Assembly (NCBI GenBank): GCA_963844865.1
Contig: CAWJPY010000006.1
Coordinates: forward strand, 434,001 to 498,000
Direction of reading: 5' to 3'
Length of the DNA: 64,000 bases
Source of the DNA: CAWJPY01 sp963844865
GTDB lineage: Bacteria > Acidobacteriota > Thermoanaerobaculia > Thermoanaerobaculales > Sulfomarinibacteraceae
The notes under the pieces are model-generated. The model was not told the origin of the DNA and searched no databases. It saw only the letters and a program-made list of their open reading frames with translations. A program made the translations under genes and the position numbers. Shown here piece by piece: positions 45,775-55,958 of this stretch (the stretch's first letter is position 1; each line of letters opens with the position of its first letter).

Positions 45775-46661
45775 CACCAACCCCGGCGCGACAGCATCTC
45801 CTCCGGTGTCAGCTTGCCGGCCTCCAGGCCGGACATGGCCTCGCCCAGGTGACGCGACACCTCCACGAGGCGGGCCGGGTCCTGCCAATGGGTGACCGCC
45901 TCGACGATGGCCCGCGCTCGCTGCTCGGGGTCCGCTGACTTGAAGATCCCGGAGCCCACGAACACCGACTCGGCCCCCAGCATCATGCAGAGGGCGGCAT
46001 CGGCCGGTGTGGCGACCCCGCCGGCGGCGAAGTTGGGCACCGGGAGCCGCCCCTCCCCGGCCACCCCGCGGACCAGCTCGAACGGCGCCCCCAGCCGCTT
46101 CGCCTCCGCCATCAGCTCGTGCTCATCCAAAATGGTCAGGGTGCGGAGCTCCCGCTGCACCGTGCGCAGGTGGCGCACCGCCTCCACGATGTCGCCCGAG
46201 CCCGCCTCACCCTTGGTGCGGATCAGCGCGGCACCTTCACCGATGCGGCGCAGCGCTTCGCCCAGGTTGCGGCAGCCGCACACGAAGGGCACCGTGAACG
46301 AGTGCTTCCAGACGTGGTTCTCCTCGTCGGCCGGGGTGAGCACCTCGCTCTCGTCGATGAAGTCGACCTCGAGGGCTTCCAGCATCCTGGCCTCGGCAAC
46401 GTGACCGATGCGACACTTGGCCATGACCGGAATGCTGACGGCGCTCTGGATCTCGGCGATCTTCTCCACCGACGCCATGCGCGCCACGCCGCCTTGGACC
46501 CGGATGTCCGCCGGAACTCGCTCCAGCGCCATCACCGCTGCTGCGCCGGCATTCTCGGCGACCTTCGCCTGGTCGGCGGAGACGACGTCCATGATCACGC
46601 CGCCCTTCAGCTGCTCGGCGAAGCCGACCTTGACCCGAAACCGGTCCTTGTCATCACTCAT
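45774..46661 (-). CDS. pdxS: Pyridoxal 5'-phosphate synthase subunit PdxS
   Basis: Condenses ribose 5-phosphate, glyceraldehyde 3-phosphate and ammonia to PLP. 295 residues. GFAEQLKGGVIMDVVSAD, ALERVPADIR, PVMAKCRIGHVAEA and VPFVCGCRNLGEALRR are typical, with the phosphate site GEAGSGDIVEAVRHL and PVPNFAAGGVATPADAAL. Complete and undisturbed. A GAGGAGG site precedes the ATG. Substrates come from the pentose and triose pathways encoded elsewhere in the window. Confidence 0.98.
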   Translation of the reverse strand: MSDDKDRFRVKVGFAEQLKGGVIMDVVSADQAKVAENAGAAAVMALERVPADIRVQGGVARMASVEKIAEIQSAVSIPVMAKCRIGHVAEARMLEALEVDFIDESEVLTPADEENHVWKHSFTVPFVCGCRNLGEALRRIGEGAALIRTKGEAGSGDIVEAVRHLRTVQRELRTLTILDEHELMAEAKRLGAPFELVRGVAGEGRLPVPNFAAGGVATPADAALCMMLGAESVFVGSGIFKSADPEQRARAIVEAVTHWQDPARLVEVSRHLGEAMSGLEAGKLTPEEMLSRRGW

Positions 46662-46690
46662 CAGGGAGCCTCCTCAGACACTGCCCCGCC

Positions 46691-47269
46691 TCATTGTACA
46701 CAGCCCGAGCCACCCTCCCGGCGCAGGCGAGACAGGGCCACCAGGTTGATCGTCACATGGGCCGCGGCAGCTGCAGGGTAGCCCCCGATATCGTAGAGAG
46801 CCCCAAGGCCGAGACCCAGCACGAAGGCGAGGACCGGCCACAGCCACAGGTCGCGACGCGGCACGAGGTGCAGGAGCGCGAAGATCAGAGCAGCCGGCAC
46901 GAGGCCCACCAGCGGTTGCAGGAGGGCACGCACCAGGGCCTCCTCCACCAGACCCGAGAGGAGGGCCACCGCCGCCGCGTCCGTCAGGGTCCAGCCGTGG
47001 ACCAGAGCCCTCTGGAAGCGCTCCAGGTCGGCCACGGCGGGGAGGCGCCGCAGGAGCCAGAGCAGGGCGCTCGCTCCGGCGGCGGCCGCCGCCCCGACGA
47101 TGAGCGTGGCCGCGACGGCGCCGTGGGGGGCCAGCCATCGCGCCGGACCGCCGGGCCGCAGCGCCAAGCCGACGAGGGCCAGCAAGCCCAGAATGCCTTC
47201 CTGGTGGAGCAGCGCGACCGGTCGCACCGGCGGCGGCGCGGAGGGCCCGGATCCGGGCACCGTCCTCAC
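46691..47269 (-). CDS. CPBP family intramembrane protease-like protein
   Basis: 192 residues, several hydrophobic helices. The family motifs are present: SGLVEEALVRALLQ (Glu109, Glu110, Arg114), FALLHL (His134) and AAHVTINL (His171, Asn175). CPBP/CAAX-type proteases cut substrates within the membrane. GTG start at 47269 overlaps the gyrA stop by four bases. The position directly after gyrA is probably incidental. Substrate unknown. Confidence 0.85.
   Translation of the reverse strand: MRTVPGSGPSAPPPVRPVALLHQEGILGLLALVGLALRPGGPARWLAPHGAVAATLIVGAAAAAGASALLWLLRRLPAVADLERFQRALVHGWTLTDAAAVALLSGLVEEALVRALLQPLVGLVPAALIFALLHLVPRRDLWLWPVLAFVLGLGLGALYDIGGYPAAAAAHVTINLVALSRLRREGGSGCVQ
46693..46698 (-). 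promoter_or_regulatory. -10 element for pdxS
   Basis: TACAAT on the - strand, 32 bases before the pdxS ATG and inside the 3' end of the CPBP gene. A leader of about 25 bases carries the GAGGAGG site. Confidence 0.5.
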
Positions 47270-49790
47270 TCACGAGGTTCGGCGTGGTGGGCGCCGTCGC
47301 CGTCGCCGTCGTCTCCGTTGTCCCCGGTCTCGCCGTTCTCCTCGTCGGCCAGCTTGGCGATGGAGACCACCCGGTCGCCATCGTCCAGACGCATCATCCG
47401 CACACCCTGTGTGGAGCGACCACTGCGCCGCACCTCACTGACATGGGTGCGGATGAAGATCCCGCCCTCGGTGACGATGAGAAGCTGGTCGCCCTCCGCC
47501 ACGTGACGGATGCCCGCCACCATGCCGTTGCGAGGGGTGAGCTGAATGAGCTTGATCCCGTACCCGCCCCTCTTTTGGAGGCGGAACTCACCGACCGGCG
47601 TCCGCTTGCCGAAGCCGAGGTCGGTCACCACCAGGATGTCGTTCTCATCGGCGGGGTCGACGGTGGCCACCTCCTCGACCCAGTCACCCTCGCGCAGGTG
47701 GATCCCCCGAACCCCGGCCGAGACCCGGCCCATGGGCCGCGCGTCGCTCTCTCGGAACCGGATCGCCATCCCATGGTGGGTGCCCATGAAGACATCCCGG
47801 GACCCATCGGTGAGATGGACCGAAAGGAGCTCGTCGTCGGGATTGATGACCACGGCCCGCAGGCCGCTGGAGCGGATGTTGGCGTAGTCGGCGAGCAGCG
47901 TCCTCTTGACTCGTCCGTGGCGGGTGGCGAAGAGCAGGTACGCCCCCTCGTGCTCGGCGAAGTCGCGGATCGCCAGCAGGGCCGCGATCTGCTCGTCCTC
48001 CTCCAGGGGCAGGAGGTTGATCAGGGCCCGGCCACGGGCGCCAGGACCGACGTCGGGCAGCTCATGGACCTTGCGCGCGAACACCCGTCCCGAGGAGGTG
48101 AAGAACAGCATCGTGGCGTGGGTTGAGGCCACGAACAGCTTCCACACCTCGTCCTCGGCCTTCGGCGCCATGCCGCGGCGGCCCCTGCCGCCGCGCCGCT
48201 GGGCGCGATAGGTGGAGAGGGCGGAGCGCTTGATGTAGCCCTCCCTGGAGACCGTGATGACCATGTCCTCCTCGACGATGAGATCCTCGATGGAGATCTC
48301 GTTTGGATCGGCGATGATCTCGGTGCGCCGGTCGTCGCCGTAGCGGGTGCGGATGTCCTCCAGCTCTTCCACCACGATGTCGAGCACCATGCTCTCCGAG
48401 CCCAGCACCTCCTCGAGGTGACCGATGAGGGCCAGGGTCTGCCGGTGCTCGTCGACGATCTTGTCCCTCTCCAGGGAGGTCAGTCGCTGCAGACGCAGGT
48501 CCAGGATGGCCTGGGCCTGGGGCTCTGAGAGGCCGAAGCGGGCCTGGAGACCTCCGTTGGCCGTCTGCGGGTCGGCCGCACCCCGGATGAGGGCGATGAC
48601 CTCGTCCAGGTGGTCCAGGGCCACCACCAGCCCTTCCAGGATGTGAGCCCGGTCTCGGCGCGGGCCAGATCGAAGCGGGTGCGGCGGACGACCACCTCCT
48701 TGCGGTGGTCGATGAACTCCTGGAGGAGCTCGGCGAGGGTGAAGATTCGAGGCTGGTTGTTGAGGACGCCGAGGAGGATGATGCCGAATGTGGTCTGGAG
48801 CTGCGTGAGCTTGTACAGGTTGTTGAGCACGATCTCCGGCACGGCGTCCCGCCGAAGCTCGATCACGACCCGAATCCCGTCACGGTCCGACTCGTCGCGG
48901 AGATCCCTGATGCCCTCCAGGCGCTTTCCATGCACCAGGTTGGCGATGTGCTCGATGAGGCGGGCCTTGTTGACCTGGAACGGGAGCTCCGAGACGATGA
49001 GGCGCGACCGGCCGCTGCTCTCCTCCTCCTCGATGCGCACCCGGGCCCGCATCTGGACGATGCCGCGGCCGCTCGCGTAGGCGTCCACGATCCCCTGCCG
49101 GCCGTGGATGAAACCCGCCGTGGGGAAGTCCGGACCGGGGATGATCGCCATCAGCTCGGGCAGGGTCAGCTCCGACCGCCGGATGAGCGCGGTGCAGGCG
49201 TCCACCACCTCACGCAGGTTGTGGGGTGGGATGTTCGTGGCCATGCCCACCGCGATGCCCGACGAGCCGTTGACGAGGAGATTGGGGAAACGCGCCGGCA
49301 GCACCAGGGGCTCTTCCATGGAGCCGTCATAGGTAGGGGCCCAGTCGACGGTGTCCTTGCCGATGTCGTCGCCGAGCATCTCCTCCGCGAGCCGGGTGAG
49401 CCTGATCTCGGTGTACCGCATCGCTGCGGGGGCGTCGCCGTCCACCGAACCGAAGTTGCCCTGCCCGTCCACCAGGAGGTAGCGCATGGAGAACGGCTGG
49501 GCCATGCGGACCGCGGTGTCGTAGATGGCCTGGTCGCCGTGGGGATGGTACTTCCCCATGACGTCGCCCACGATCCTGGCCGACTTCTTGTAGGGCCGGC
49601 CGGCGGTGTTCCCCCCCTCCGACATCCCGTACAGGATGCGGCGATGGACCGGCTTCAGGCCGTCGCGCACGTCGGGCAGGGCACGGCCGATGATGACCGA
49701 CATGGCGTAGTCGAGGTAGGAGTTCTTCAGCTCCTCCTCGATGGTGACCGGGATCCGGTCACCGCCGGAGTACGGGGTGTGATCGCTCAT
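47266..49790 (-). CDS. gyrA: DNA gyrase subunit A (one frameshift)
   Basis: Topoisomerase II cleavage subunit. Breakage domain: VIIGRALPDVRDGLKPVHRR, GKYHPHGDQAIYDTAVRM and AAMRYTEIRLT with the catalytic Tyr. The frame breaks near 48645-48652, where RTRFDLARAE should continue RAHILEGLVVALDHLDEVI; the second frame supplies that from about 48640 on. One missing base restores about 841 residues. The C-terminal wheel has the GyrA box QRRGGRG, so this is gyrase, not topoisomerase IV. Gln occupies the Ser83 (E. coli) position. The C-terminal tail is acidic. It starts directly after the gyrB stop. Confidence 0.96.
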
Positions 49791-52181
49791 CTAGATGTCC
49801 AGGTTGCGTGCCTCGAGGGCATTGGTCTCGATGAATGCCCGCCGCGGCTCCACCGCGTCTCCCATGAGCACGGTGAAGAGCTCATCGGCGGCGGCGGCGT
49901 CCTCCACCGTCACGGCGAGGAGGCGGCGGTGGTCGGGGTCCATGGTGGTTTCCCAGAGCTGCTGTGGGTTCATCTCGCCGAGGCCCTTGTAGCGTTGGAT
50001 GTTCAGCCCCTTCTTGGCGAGCTCGTAGACGTGGCTCACGAGCTGGCGGAGGCTTTCCAGGGTCTGCCGCTGGCCGTTGTGCTCGAGGTGGAACGGACCC
50101 ACCCTGAGGGGGGCGATCTGGGTCATCTGCTGCTTGGCGCGTCGGAAGTGGCCACTGTCAGCCAGCACGCGACCGACGCGCACCTCCCAGCCACGGCCGT
50201 TGATGCCCACCCGTGCCACCACCTCGGACACCCCGTGCTCCTCGTCCAGCTCCACCCGAACGTCCTCGTAGTCGAGCTCGCGGAGCTCCTCCGCCAGCGC
50301 CTGCGCATAGGGCGCCGTGCCGGGCTGGAGGTCGGCCTGGGACAGGTCGAGCGCGGTCAGCACGACGTCGGTCGGCCAGCCCCGTCGCTCGAGCTGCGCC
50401 AGGGTGTGGTTCCAGCGCTCGGCCGCGAGGACCGCCCCGCGCAGCTCATCCCCTTCGAGGACGGTGCCGGTGGCGCCGATCACCAGCCGGTACTCGTCGG
50501 CAATCCGGTCGAGCAGGAAGTGGGACAGCTCGCCCTCATCCTTGAGGTACACGTCGCGGCCGCGACGCGACACCTTGTACAGGGGGGGTTGGGCGATGAA
50601 GAGGTGACCAAGCTCCACGAGCTCTCTCATCTGGCGGTAGAAGAACGTCAGGAGCAGGGTGCGGATGTGGGAGCCGTCCACGTCCGCGTCGGTCATGATG
50701 ATGATCTTGCCGTAGCGGACCTTGCGGGGATCGAACTCGTCATTGCCGATGCCGGTGCCGAGGCACTGGATGAGGGCGCGGATCTCCTCCGAGGCCAGCA
50801 TGCGGTCGAAGCGCGCCTTCTCCACGTTGAGGATCTTCCCGCGCAGGGGAAGGATGGCCTGGAAGCGACGATTGCGTCCCTGCTTCGCGGAGCCGCCGGC
50901 CGAGTCGCCCTCCACGAGGAAGAGCTCGGCGTGCTCGGGATTCTGCTCCGAGCAGTCGGCGAGCTTTCCGGGCAGGGTGGAGTTCTCCAACGCACTCTTG
51001 CGCCGCGTCAGCTCCCGCGCCTTGCGGGCGGCGTCCCTGGCTCGGGCGGCGTCGAGACACTTCGAGATCACCGCCCGCGCAGCGGCCGGGTTCTCCTCCA
51101 GGTAGGTGGCGAGGGTTTCGTTGACCACCGACTCCACCCACCCCTTGACGTGGGACGACACCAGCTTGTCCTTGGTCTGGCTGGAGAACCTGGGCTCCTG
51201 GATCCTCACTGCGATAATGGCGGTGAGTCCCTCGCGGACATCCTCTCCGCTCAGATTCTCCTTCATGCCTTTCAGGAGGTTCTGGTGCTGGGCGTACTGG
51301 TTGATGGTCCGCGTCAGGGCTGCTCGGAGGCCCGATAGGTGGGTGCCGCCATCGCGGTTGAAGACGGTGTTGGTGAAGGCGAGCTCGTTCTCGGTGTAGC
51401 CGTCATGCCAGAGCAGGGCCACTTCCACCTGCTCGCCCGCTTCGTTGGTGTCGGTGAGGTAGACGGGTTCGGGAAGGAGGTTGTTCTTGGATCGATTGAG
51501 AAAGTGAGCGAACTCGCTGAGCCCACCCTCGAACGCGAAGCTCTCGGAGCGGTCCGAGCTCTCGTCGAAGAACTCGATCTTCAGACCAGAGTTCAGGAAC
51601 GCCAGCTCCCGCAGGTGGCGCACCAGCAGATCGGGGTGAAACTCCGACACCGAGAAGATCTCGGGGTCGGGTTTGAAGGTGATGGTGGTGCCGGTCTTGG
51701 CGGTCTTGCCGACGACATCCAGGGGAGCGTCGGGCACGCCGTTGCTGTAGGTCTGCTCCCAGACCTGCCCGTCACGGCGAATCTCCAGACGCAGCCACTC
51801 GGACAGGAAGTTGACGACGCTCACACCGACGCCGTGGAGCCCGCCGGACACCTTGTAGGAGTTGTGGTCGAACTTCCCGCCGGCATGGAGCTCGGTCATG
51901 ATGACCTCGGCGGCGGACCGTCCACTTTCACGGTGGAGGTCGACCGGAATGCCACGCCCATTGTCCTCGACGGTGATGGTCTGATCCGCGTGCACGGTGA
52001 CCACGATCCTGTCGCAGAAGCCGGCCTGTGCCTCGTCGATGCTGTTGTCGACCACCTCCCACACCATGTGGTGAAGCCCTGAGATGTCGTCGACATCACC
52101 GATGTACATCCCCGGCCGCTTGCGCACGGCCTCGAGGCCCTTCAGGACCTTGATGTTGTCAGCAGTGTAGGTGTCGTTCAT
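49791..52181 (-). CDS. gyrB: DNA gyrase subunit B
   Basis: ATPase subunit of gyrase. 796 residues. GHKL ATPase domain: VRKRPGMYIGD, VVDNSIDEAQAG, VEDNGRGIPV and GGLHGVGVSVVN. Transducer and Toprim: LFLVEGDSAGGSAKQGRNR (Glu nucleophile), ILPLRGKILNVEKAR and IIIMTDADVDGSHIRTLLL. An inserted segment between Toprim and the C-terminus (DEYRLVIGATGTVLEGDELRG to HLEHNGQRQ) resembles that in longer gyrB proteins. It ends AFIETNALEARNLDI. gyrA begins on the next base. ATG at 52181; recF lies 18 bases upstream. Confidence 0.97.
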   Translation of the reverse strand: MNDTYTADNIKVLKGLEAVRKRPGMYIGDVDDISGLHHMVWEVVDNSIDEAQAGFCDRIVVTVHADQTITVEDNGRGIPVDLHRESGRSAAEVIMTELHAGGKFDHNSYKVSGGLHGVGVSVVNFLSEWLRLEIRRDGQVWEQTYSNGVPDAPLDVVGKTAKTGTTITFKPDPEIFSVSEFHPDLLVRHLRELAFLNSGLKIEFFDESSDRSESFAFEGGLSEFAHFLNRSKNNLLPEPVYLTDTNEAGEQVEVALLWHDGYTENELAFTNTVFNRDGGTHLSGLRAALTRTINQYAQHQNLLKGMKENLSGEDVREGLTAIIAVRIQEPRFSSQTKDKLVSSHVKGWVESVVNETLATYLEENPAAARAVISKCLDAARARDAARKARELTRRKSALENSTLPGKLADCSEQNPEHAELFLVEGDSAGGSAKQGRNRRFQAILPLRGKILNVEKARFDRMLASEEIRALIQCLGTGIGNDEFDPRKVRYGKIIIMTDADVDGSHIRTLLLTFFYRQMRELVELGHLFIAQPPLYKVSRRGRDVYLKDEGELSHFLLDRIADEYRLVIGATGTVLEGDELRGAVLAAERWNHTLAQLERRGWPTDVVLTALDLSQADLQPGTAPYAQALAEELRELDYEDVRVELDEEHGVSEVVARVGINGRGWEVRVGRVLADSGHFRRAKQQMTQIAPLRVGPFHLEHNGQRQTLESLRQLVSHVYELAKKGLNIQRYKGLGEMNPQQLWETTMDPDHRRLLAVTVEDAAAADELFTVLMGDAVEPRRAFIETNALEARNLDI

Positions 52182-52199
52182 GACGTTCCCTGATCGCTC

Positions 52200-53309
52200 T
52201 CACTGTGAAATCACGATGCCGTTCCGAACCCTGGTGAGATAGGGGTCCGGAAACAGAGGAGTGACGGCTTCGGGCCGCGCGCTCGACAGGAACACCTGGC
52301 GGCCGCTGCCGAGCCACGCACTGACTCGCGCCAGAATCCTGCTGTCGAGCTCCGCGTCCACGTCGTCGATCACGACTGGAAACTGCTGTCCACGAGTGTC
52401 CTCCACGATGGTCACAGTAGCCAGTCGCAACGCCGTGGCCACTACCTTGCTTTGCCCGGAGCTCAGTACCTCCTTTGCCGGTCGACCGTCGGCGGTGAGC
52501 AGGAGATCATGGCGGTGTGGGCCCTGTGCGGTGAAGCCTGCACGACGGTCCCGGGCCCGGGTCATATTATACCGTTTTCGGTACGATTCTTCCAGCATCT
52601 GCGGTGAGCCACCAGTATCCAGCCACGCTTCCGCTCCATACGCAATGTCAATAGCGGGAAACGTTTCACCGCGGCATGCGTCATACAGCGCGGGGAAGGC
52701 GGCCTGCAGCAGGGCGGTGGTCGCCCAACGCCTACTGACGACAGCGGCGGCAGCCGCGGCGAGCCTTTCCTCCCAGGCCGCCAGCTCGACATCCCCGGCG
52801 CTTCCGCGCAGGGCCGCGTTCCGTTGCGCCAGAGCCCGCTGATAGCTGCGTACCTCCTCCAGAGTGCGGGCGTCGAGGAGGAACGCGAAGCGATCCAGGA
52901 ACACCCTGCGGCGAGCGGGCGCGCCGAGCAGAAGCTCCCGCTCGTCACCGGACAGCGCGAACACGGGGCACGTCCAGAGGTAGTCCTGCGCGCTGACCGG
53001 CTGCTTGCCGATCAGGAGGCGACGGTCGAGCGGTCTCCCGAGGGCCACTGTCTGTTCCAGACGGCGGCCCACACCGTCTGCGGAGTGGACCTCTCCGCCC
53101 AGCATCGCGCTCATCTCTCCGTGACGGACCATGGCCTGCCATCGCGCACCACGGAATGAACGCAGGTTCGCGAGGACGGTGAGGGCCTCCAGGAGATTGC
53201 TCTTCCCCTGACCGTTGTCACCAACGATGAGGTTGACTCCACGCCGCCAGATGATGCGGTGGGCGCCGAGGTTGCGGAAGTTGACCGTGCTGAGAACAGT
53301 GACGTGCAA
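52200..53309 (-). CDS. recF: DNA replication and repair protein RecF
   Basis: SMC-like ATPase that helps load RecA at gaps. 369 residues. Walker A is IVGDNGQGKSNLLEAL near residue 30, the ABC signature is LSSGQSKVVATALRLA and Walker B VVIDDVDAELDS. Start is TTG at 53309, six bases after the dnaN stop, with GAGGCTCC upstream. The dnaA-dnaN-recF-gyrB order is the classic origin arrangement. Confidence 0.95.
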   Translation of the reverse strand: MHVTVLSTVNFRNLGAHRIIWRRGVNLIVGDNGQGKSNLLEALTVLANLRSFRGARWQAMVRHGEMSAMLGGEVHSADGVGRRLEQTVALGRPLDRRLLIGKQPVSAQDYLWTCPVFALSGDERELLLGAPARRRVFLDRFAFLLDARTLEEVRSYQRALAQRNAALRGSAGDVELAAWEERLAAAAAAVVSRRWATTALLQAAFPALYDACRGETFPAIDIAYGAEAWLDTGGSPQMLEESYRKRYNMTRARDRRAGFTAQGPHRHDLLLTADGRPAKEVLSSGQSKVVATALRLATVTIVEDTRGQQFPVVIDDVDAELDSRILARVSAWLGSGRQVFLSSARPEAVTPLFPDPYLTRVRNGIVISQ

Positions 53310-53315
53310 GGAGCC

Positions 53316-54419
53316 TCAGAGCCTCATGGGCATGAGCACGTACACATACTCCTCAAGTCGTGAGTCATCATCCACCGGCACGACCACCGTCTGCGTATTG
53401 GCATCCTTGAGCTGGAGCTCGACCACGGGGCACTCCAGAACCTGCAGCACATCGATCATATAGGCCGCATTGAGCGCGATGTCGAGCTCATCACCCTGGT
53501 AGGTCACTCCGAGGGTCTCCTCGGCACTCCCACGGTCATAGCCGATGGATACCAGGGTCAGCTCACCGGAGGGATCGAACCGGAAGCGCACTCCGTGCGC
53601 CTTCTCGTGAGCCAGGAGGCTCACCCGTCGCAGGGAGGCCAGCAGGTCCTTGCGATCGATGCGCACCCGATTGGGATTGTCCCGGACGATCACCCGCTCG
53701 TACTGGGGAAAGCGCAGCTCCACGATCCTCGAGACCAGGGTCCTGTCCCCCATGAAGAAGCCGAGGTGGTTCTCACTCATGGTGAGGAGGACCCGCTCAT
53801 CGGAGAAGCGGGCGAACTCTGCCAGCAGCTTGCGCGGAAACAGCTGCTGCTCGAAGGGAGGCGGTCCGTCGGGCGCATTGGCCCGAACCACCGCCAGGCG
53901 GTGGCCATCGGTGGCGGCAATCTCGATCTCACCCGGCAGGAGCTTGACCAGGGCGCCGTTGAGCTGGAACTTGGGATCGTCCTTGGTGATAGCGAACGCG
54001 ACCCGATCGAGCATGAGCTGGAAGAGATCCAGGGGAAGCGCATACTCTCCCACCGGGGGCACCTCGGGCACGGTGGGATACTCGGAGGCGTCGGCGACCG
54101 CGAGACGGGACTGGAATCGACCACTGACGATCTGGACCGTCTCCCCATCCTGGCGGAGTGTGAACTCCTCCTCGGGCAGGCTCCGCACCAGGTTCTGGAA
54201 CACCTTGCTGTCCAGGGTCAGACGCCCACCTCCCTCGACGCCGGCGGGGCAGCTCGTCATGATGGTCATGTCGAGATCCGTTGCCACCATGCGCACCGAC
54301 CCCTCGCCAGCTTCGGTGAGGATGCTGGAGAGGATGGGGATCGTCGTGCGGTGCTCGACCACACCCTGGAGGATGGCAAGCTCCTGAAGAACCAGGTTGC
54401 GTTGTAGTCTCAGTTCCAT
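53316..54419 (-). CDS. dnaN: DNA polymerase III sliding clamp (beta subunit)
   Basis: Dimeric ring that tethers the polymerase. 367 residues in three repeated domains. Begins MELRLQRNLVLQELAILQGVV, and contains RTTIPILSSILTEA, then ASEYPTVPEV, LVSRIVELRFPQYERVI and, at the end, EEYVYVLMPMRL (the hydrophobic cleft-facing C-terminus). A CTATGTTAG box identical to that before dnaA lies about 50 bases upstream. The 241-base gap to dnaA carries DnaA-box-like words. Confidence 0.97.
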   Translation of the reverse strand: MELRLQRNLVLQELAILQGVVEHRTTIPILSSILTEAGEGSVRMVATDLDMTIMTSCPAGVEGGGRLTLDSKVFQNLVRSLPEEEFTLRQDGETVQIVSGRFQSRLAVADASEYPTVPEVPPVGEYALPLDLFQLMLDRVAFAITKDDPKFQLNGALVKLLPGEIEIAATDGHRLAVVRANAPDGPPPFEQQLFPRKLLAEFARFSDERVLLTMSENHLGFFMGDRTLVSRIVELRFPQYERVIVRDNPNRVRIDRKDLLASLRRVSLLAHEKAHGVRFRFDPSGELTLVSIGYDRGSAEETLGVTYQGDELDIALNAAYMIDVLQVLECPVVELQLKDANTQTVVVPVDDDSRLEEYVYVLMPMRL

Positions 54420-54660
54420 GCACAGCCCCCTCGTGTCACGACGATGACGGTGTGTTCAACCCATCTGCAATCTAACATAGGATCATCGTCATCGTCGAGC
54501 GTGTGGAGTGTGCGGGAAAGTGCCGCATCTCAGTGATGGTAGGTGAGTTGACGGCAGTCGTCGATGTGGATCGATCTCCGGAAATCCTGTGGGTGTGTGT
54601 GGAGGTCACAGGGTATCCACAGGAGATGGGCGACTTTCCACAGCATGTGCACAGGGTGAT
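54420..54660. other. Probable oriC between dnaA and dnaN
   Basis: Non-coding 241 bases. DnaA-box-like words: GTATCCACA (54613-54621, one mismatch to TTATCCACA), CTTTCCACA (54634-54642, two), ATGTGCACA (54645-54653, two) and, on the - strand, CGATCCACA (54565-54573, two). An 11-base perfect inverted repeat, CGACGATGACG / CGTCATCGTCG (54439-54449 and 54487-54497), flanks a less GC-rich stretch with CTAACATAG. The strand switch of gene orientation lies just beyond dnaA. Confidence 0.65.
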
Positions 54661-55947
54661 TCACACAAACTGGTCGTGGAAGGCGGTGAGGGTTGCGTCG
54701 AAGTCCGGATTCGACTGGCGCATCTTCTGGATGTTGTCCACCGCATAGATGGCGGTGGAGTGGTGTTTCGCGAAGATCTTGCCGATGTCCGGAAAGCTGA
54801 GCTTGAGGATGTCGCGAATCAGGTACATGGCCACCTGGCGGGGCAAGGCGATGGAACGGCGGTTGGACCGGCCCTTCAGGTCGGCCACCCGGATGCCGTA
54901 GTGCTGGGCCACGAAGCGGATGATGTCTGCGGGGCTCACCTCCCGCTCTTCCGGAAGGAGGTCGAAGAGGGCCGAGCGGACGACGTCGACCGAGATCTTG
55001 CAGTTCTTCAACTGGGCGTACACGATGGTCCGGTTGAGACACCCTTCGAGCTCGCGGACGTTCTTCTGGACCCGTCGGGAGATGAAGAGCACGACGTCCT
55101 CGGGAAGGTCCCAACCCACCGCGCGGGCTTTCTCGCGGAGGATGGCGCACCTGGTCTCGAGGTCCGGCGGCTGGATGTCCGCGATGAGACCTTGGAGAAA
55201 CCGTGAGCGCAGGCGTTCCTCGAGCCCCGGAATGTCGGCGGGGCGGGAGTCCGAGGTGAAGACCACCTGGCGGCCCGTTTCCTGGAGCGTGTTGAACGTG
55301 TGGAAGAACTCCTCCTGGGTGCGTTCCTTGCCGGCGATGAACTGGATGTCATCGAGGAGGAGGATATCGGTGCCGCGAAAGGTCTCGCGAAACGCATCCA
55401 TCTGCTTGCGGCGAATACAGTTGATCAGCTCGTTCACGAACTGCTCTGTGGTCATGTACACCACCGCCTGCTTGGCGGCCCCCGCGCGGACCCGGTGGCC
55501 GATGGCGTGGAGCAGATGTGTCTTGCCGAGCCCAGAATCCCCGTAGATGAAGAGCGGGTTGTAGGCAGTGCCGGGGCGGTCTGCGACGGCCTCGGCGGCG
55601 GCAGTCGCGAACTGGTTGGAGGAGCCCACCACGAAGCGCTCGAATGTGAAGCTGGGGTTGAAGGGATGGCTCGTGAATCTGGTGGCGGGCTGACGGTTCG
55701 TCCGACGGGGTTGCTCCCCGTCCTCGATGAGCACGCGGAAACCGACGCCGAATCGGGAGCGTGCGACGGTCTCGATGTCGCGCAGGAGATGGTCCTTGAC
55801 CCAGTCGGTGACGATAGGGTTGCTGGATCCCAGGGTGAGGGAGTCCTCCTCCTTGCTGATCACCTGTAGAGGCGAGATCCAGGTGTCGTACTCCTCCTCG
55901 CCGAGCATTTGCCGTAGATGAGGCTGGAGCTCCCGCCAGTTGTCCAC
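54661..55947 (-). CDS. dnaA: Chromosomal replication initiator DnaA
   Basis: AAA+ initiator that opens oriC. 428 residues. Domain I starts MDNWRELQPHLRQMLGEEEYD. The AAA+ core has FERFVVGSSNQFA, NPLFIYGDSGLGKTHLLHAIG (Walker A about residue 136) and DILLLDDIQFIAGKERTQEEF. Domain IV binds DNA: SNRRSIALPRQVAMYLIRDI and FAKHHSTAIYAVDNI, where the HHST motif is GKHHTT-like. The start is GTG at 55947. It diverges from rpmH by 105 bases. Confidence 0.97.
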   Translation of the reverse strand: MDNWRELQPHLRQMLGEEEYDTWISPLQVISKEEDSLTLGSSNPIVTDWVKDHLLRDIETVARSRFGVGFRVLIEDGEQPRRTNRQPATRFTSHPFNPSFTFERFVVGSSNQFATAAAEAVADRPGTAYNPLFIYGDSGLGKTHLLHAIGHRVRAGAAKQAVVYMTTEQFVNELINCIRRKQMDAFRETFRGTDILLLDDIQFIAGKERTQEEFFHTFNTLQETGRQVVFTSDSRPADIPGLEERLRSRFLQGLIADIQPPDLETRCAILREKARAVGWDLPEDVVLFISRRVQKNVRELEGCLNRTIVYAQLKNCKISVDVVRSALFDLLPEEREVSPADIIRFVAQHYGIRVADLKGRSNRRSIALPRQVAMYLIRDILKLSFPDIGKIFAKHHSTAIYAVDNIQKMRQSNPDFDATLTAFHDQFV

Positions 55948-55958
55948 CGTCCTACGCT

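Noticed and set aside
52650..52680. Second parS (GTTTCAC near 52666)
   Set aside because: Only a partial half-site match to the 16-base palindrome.
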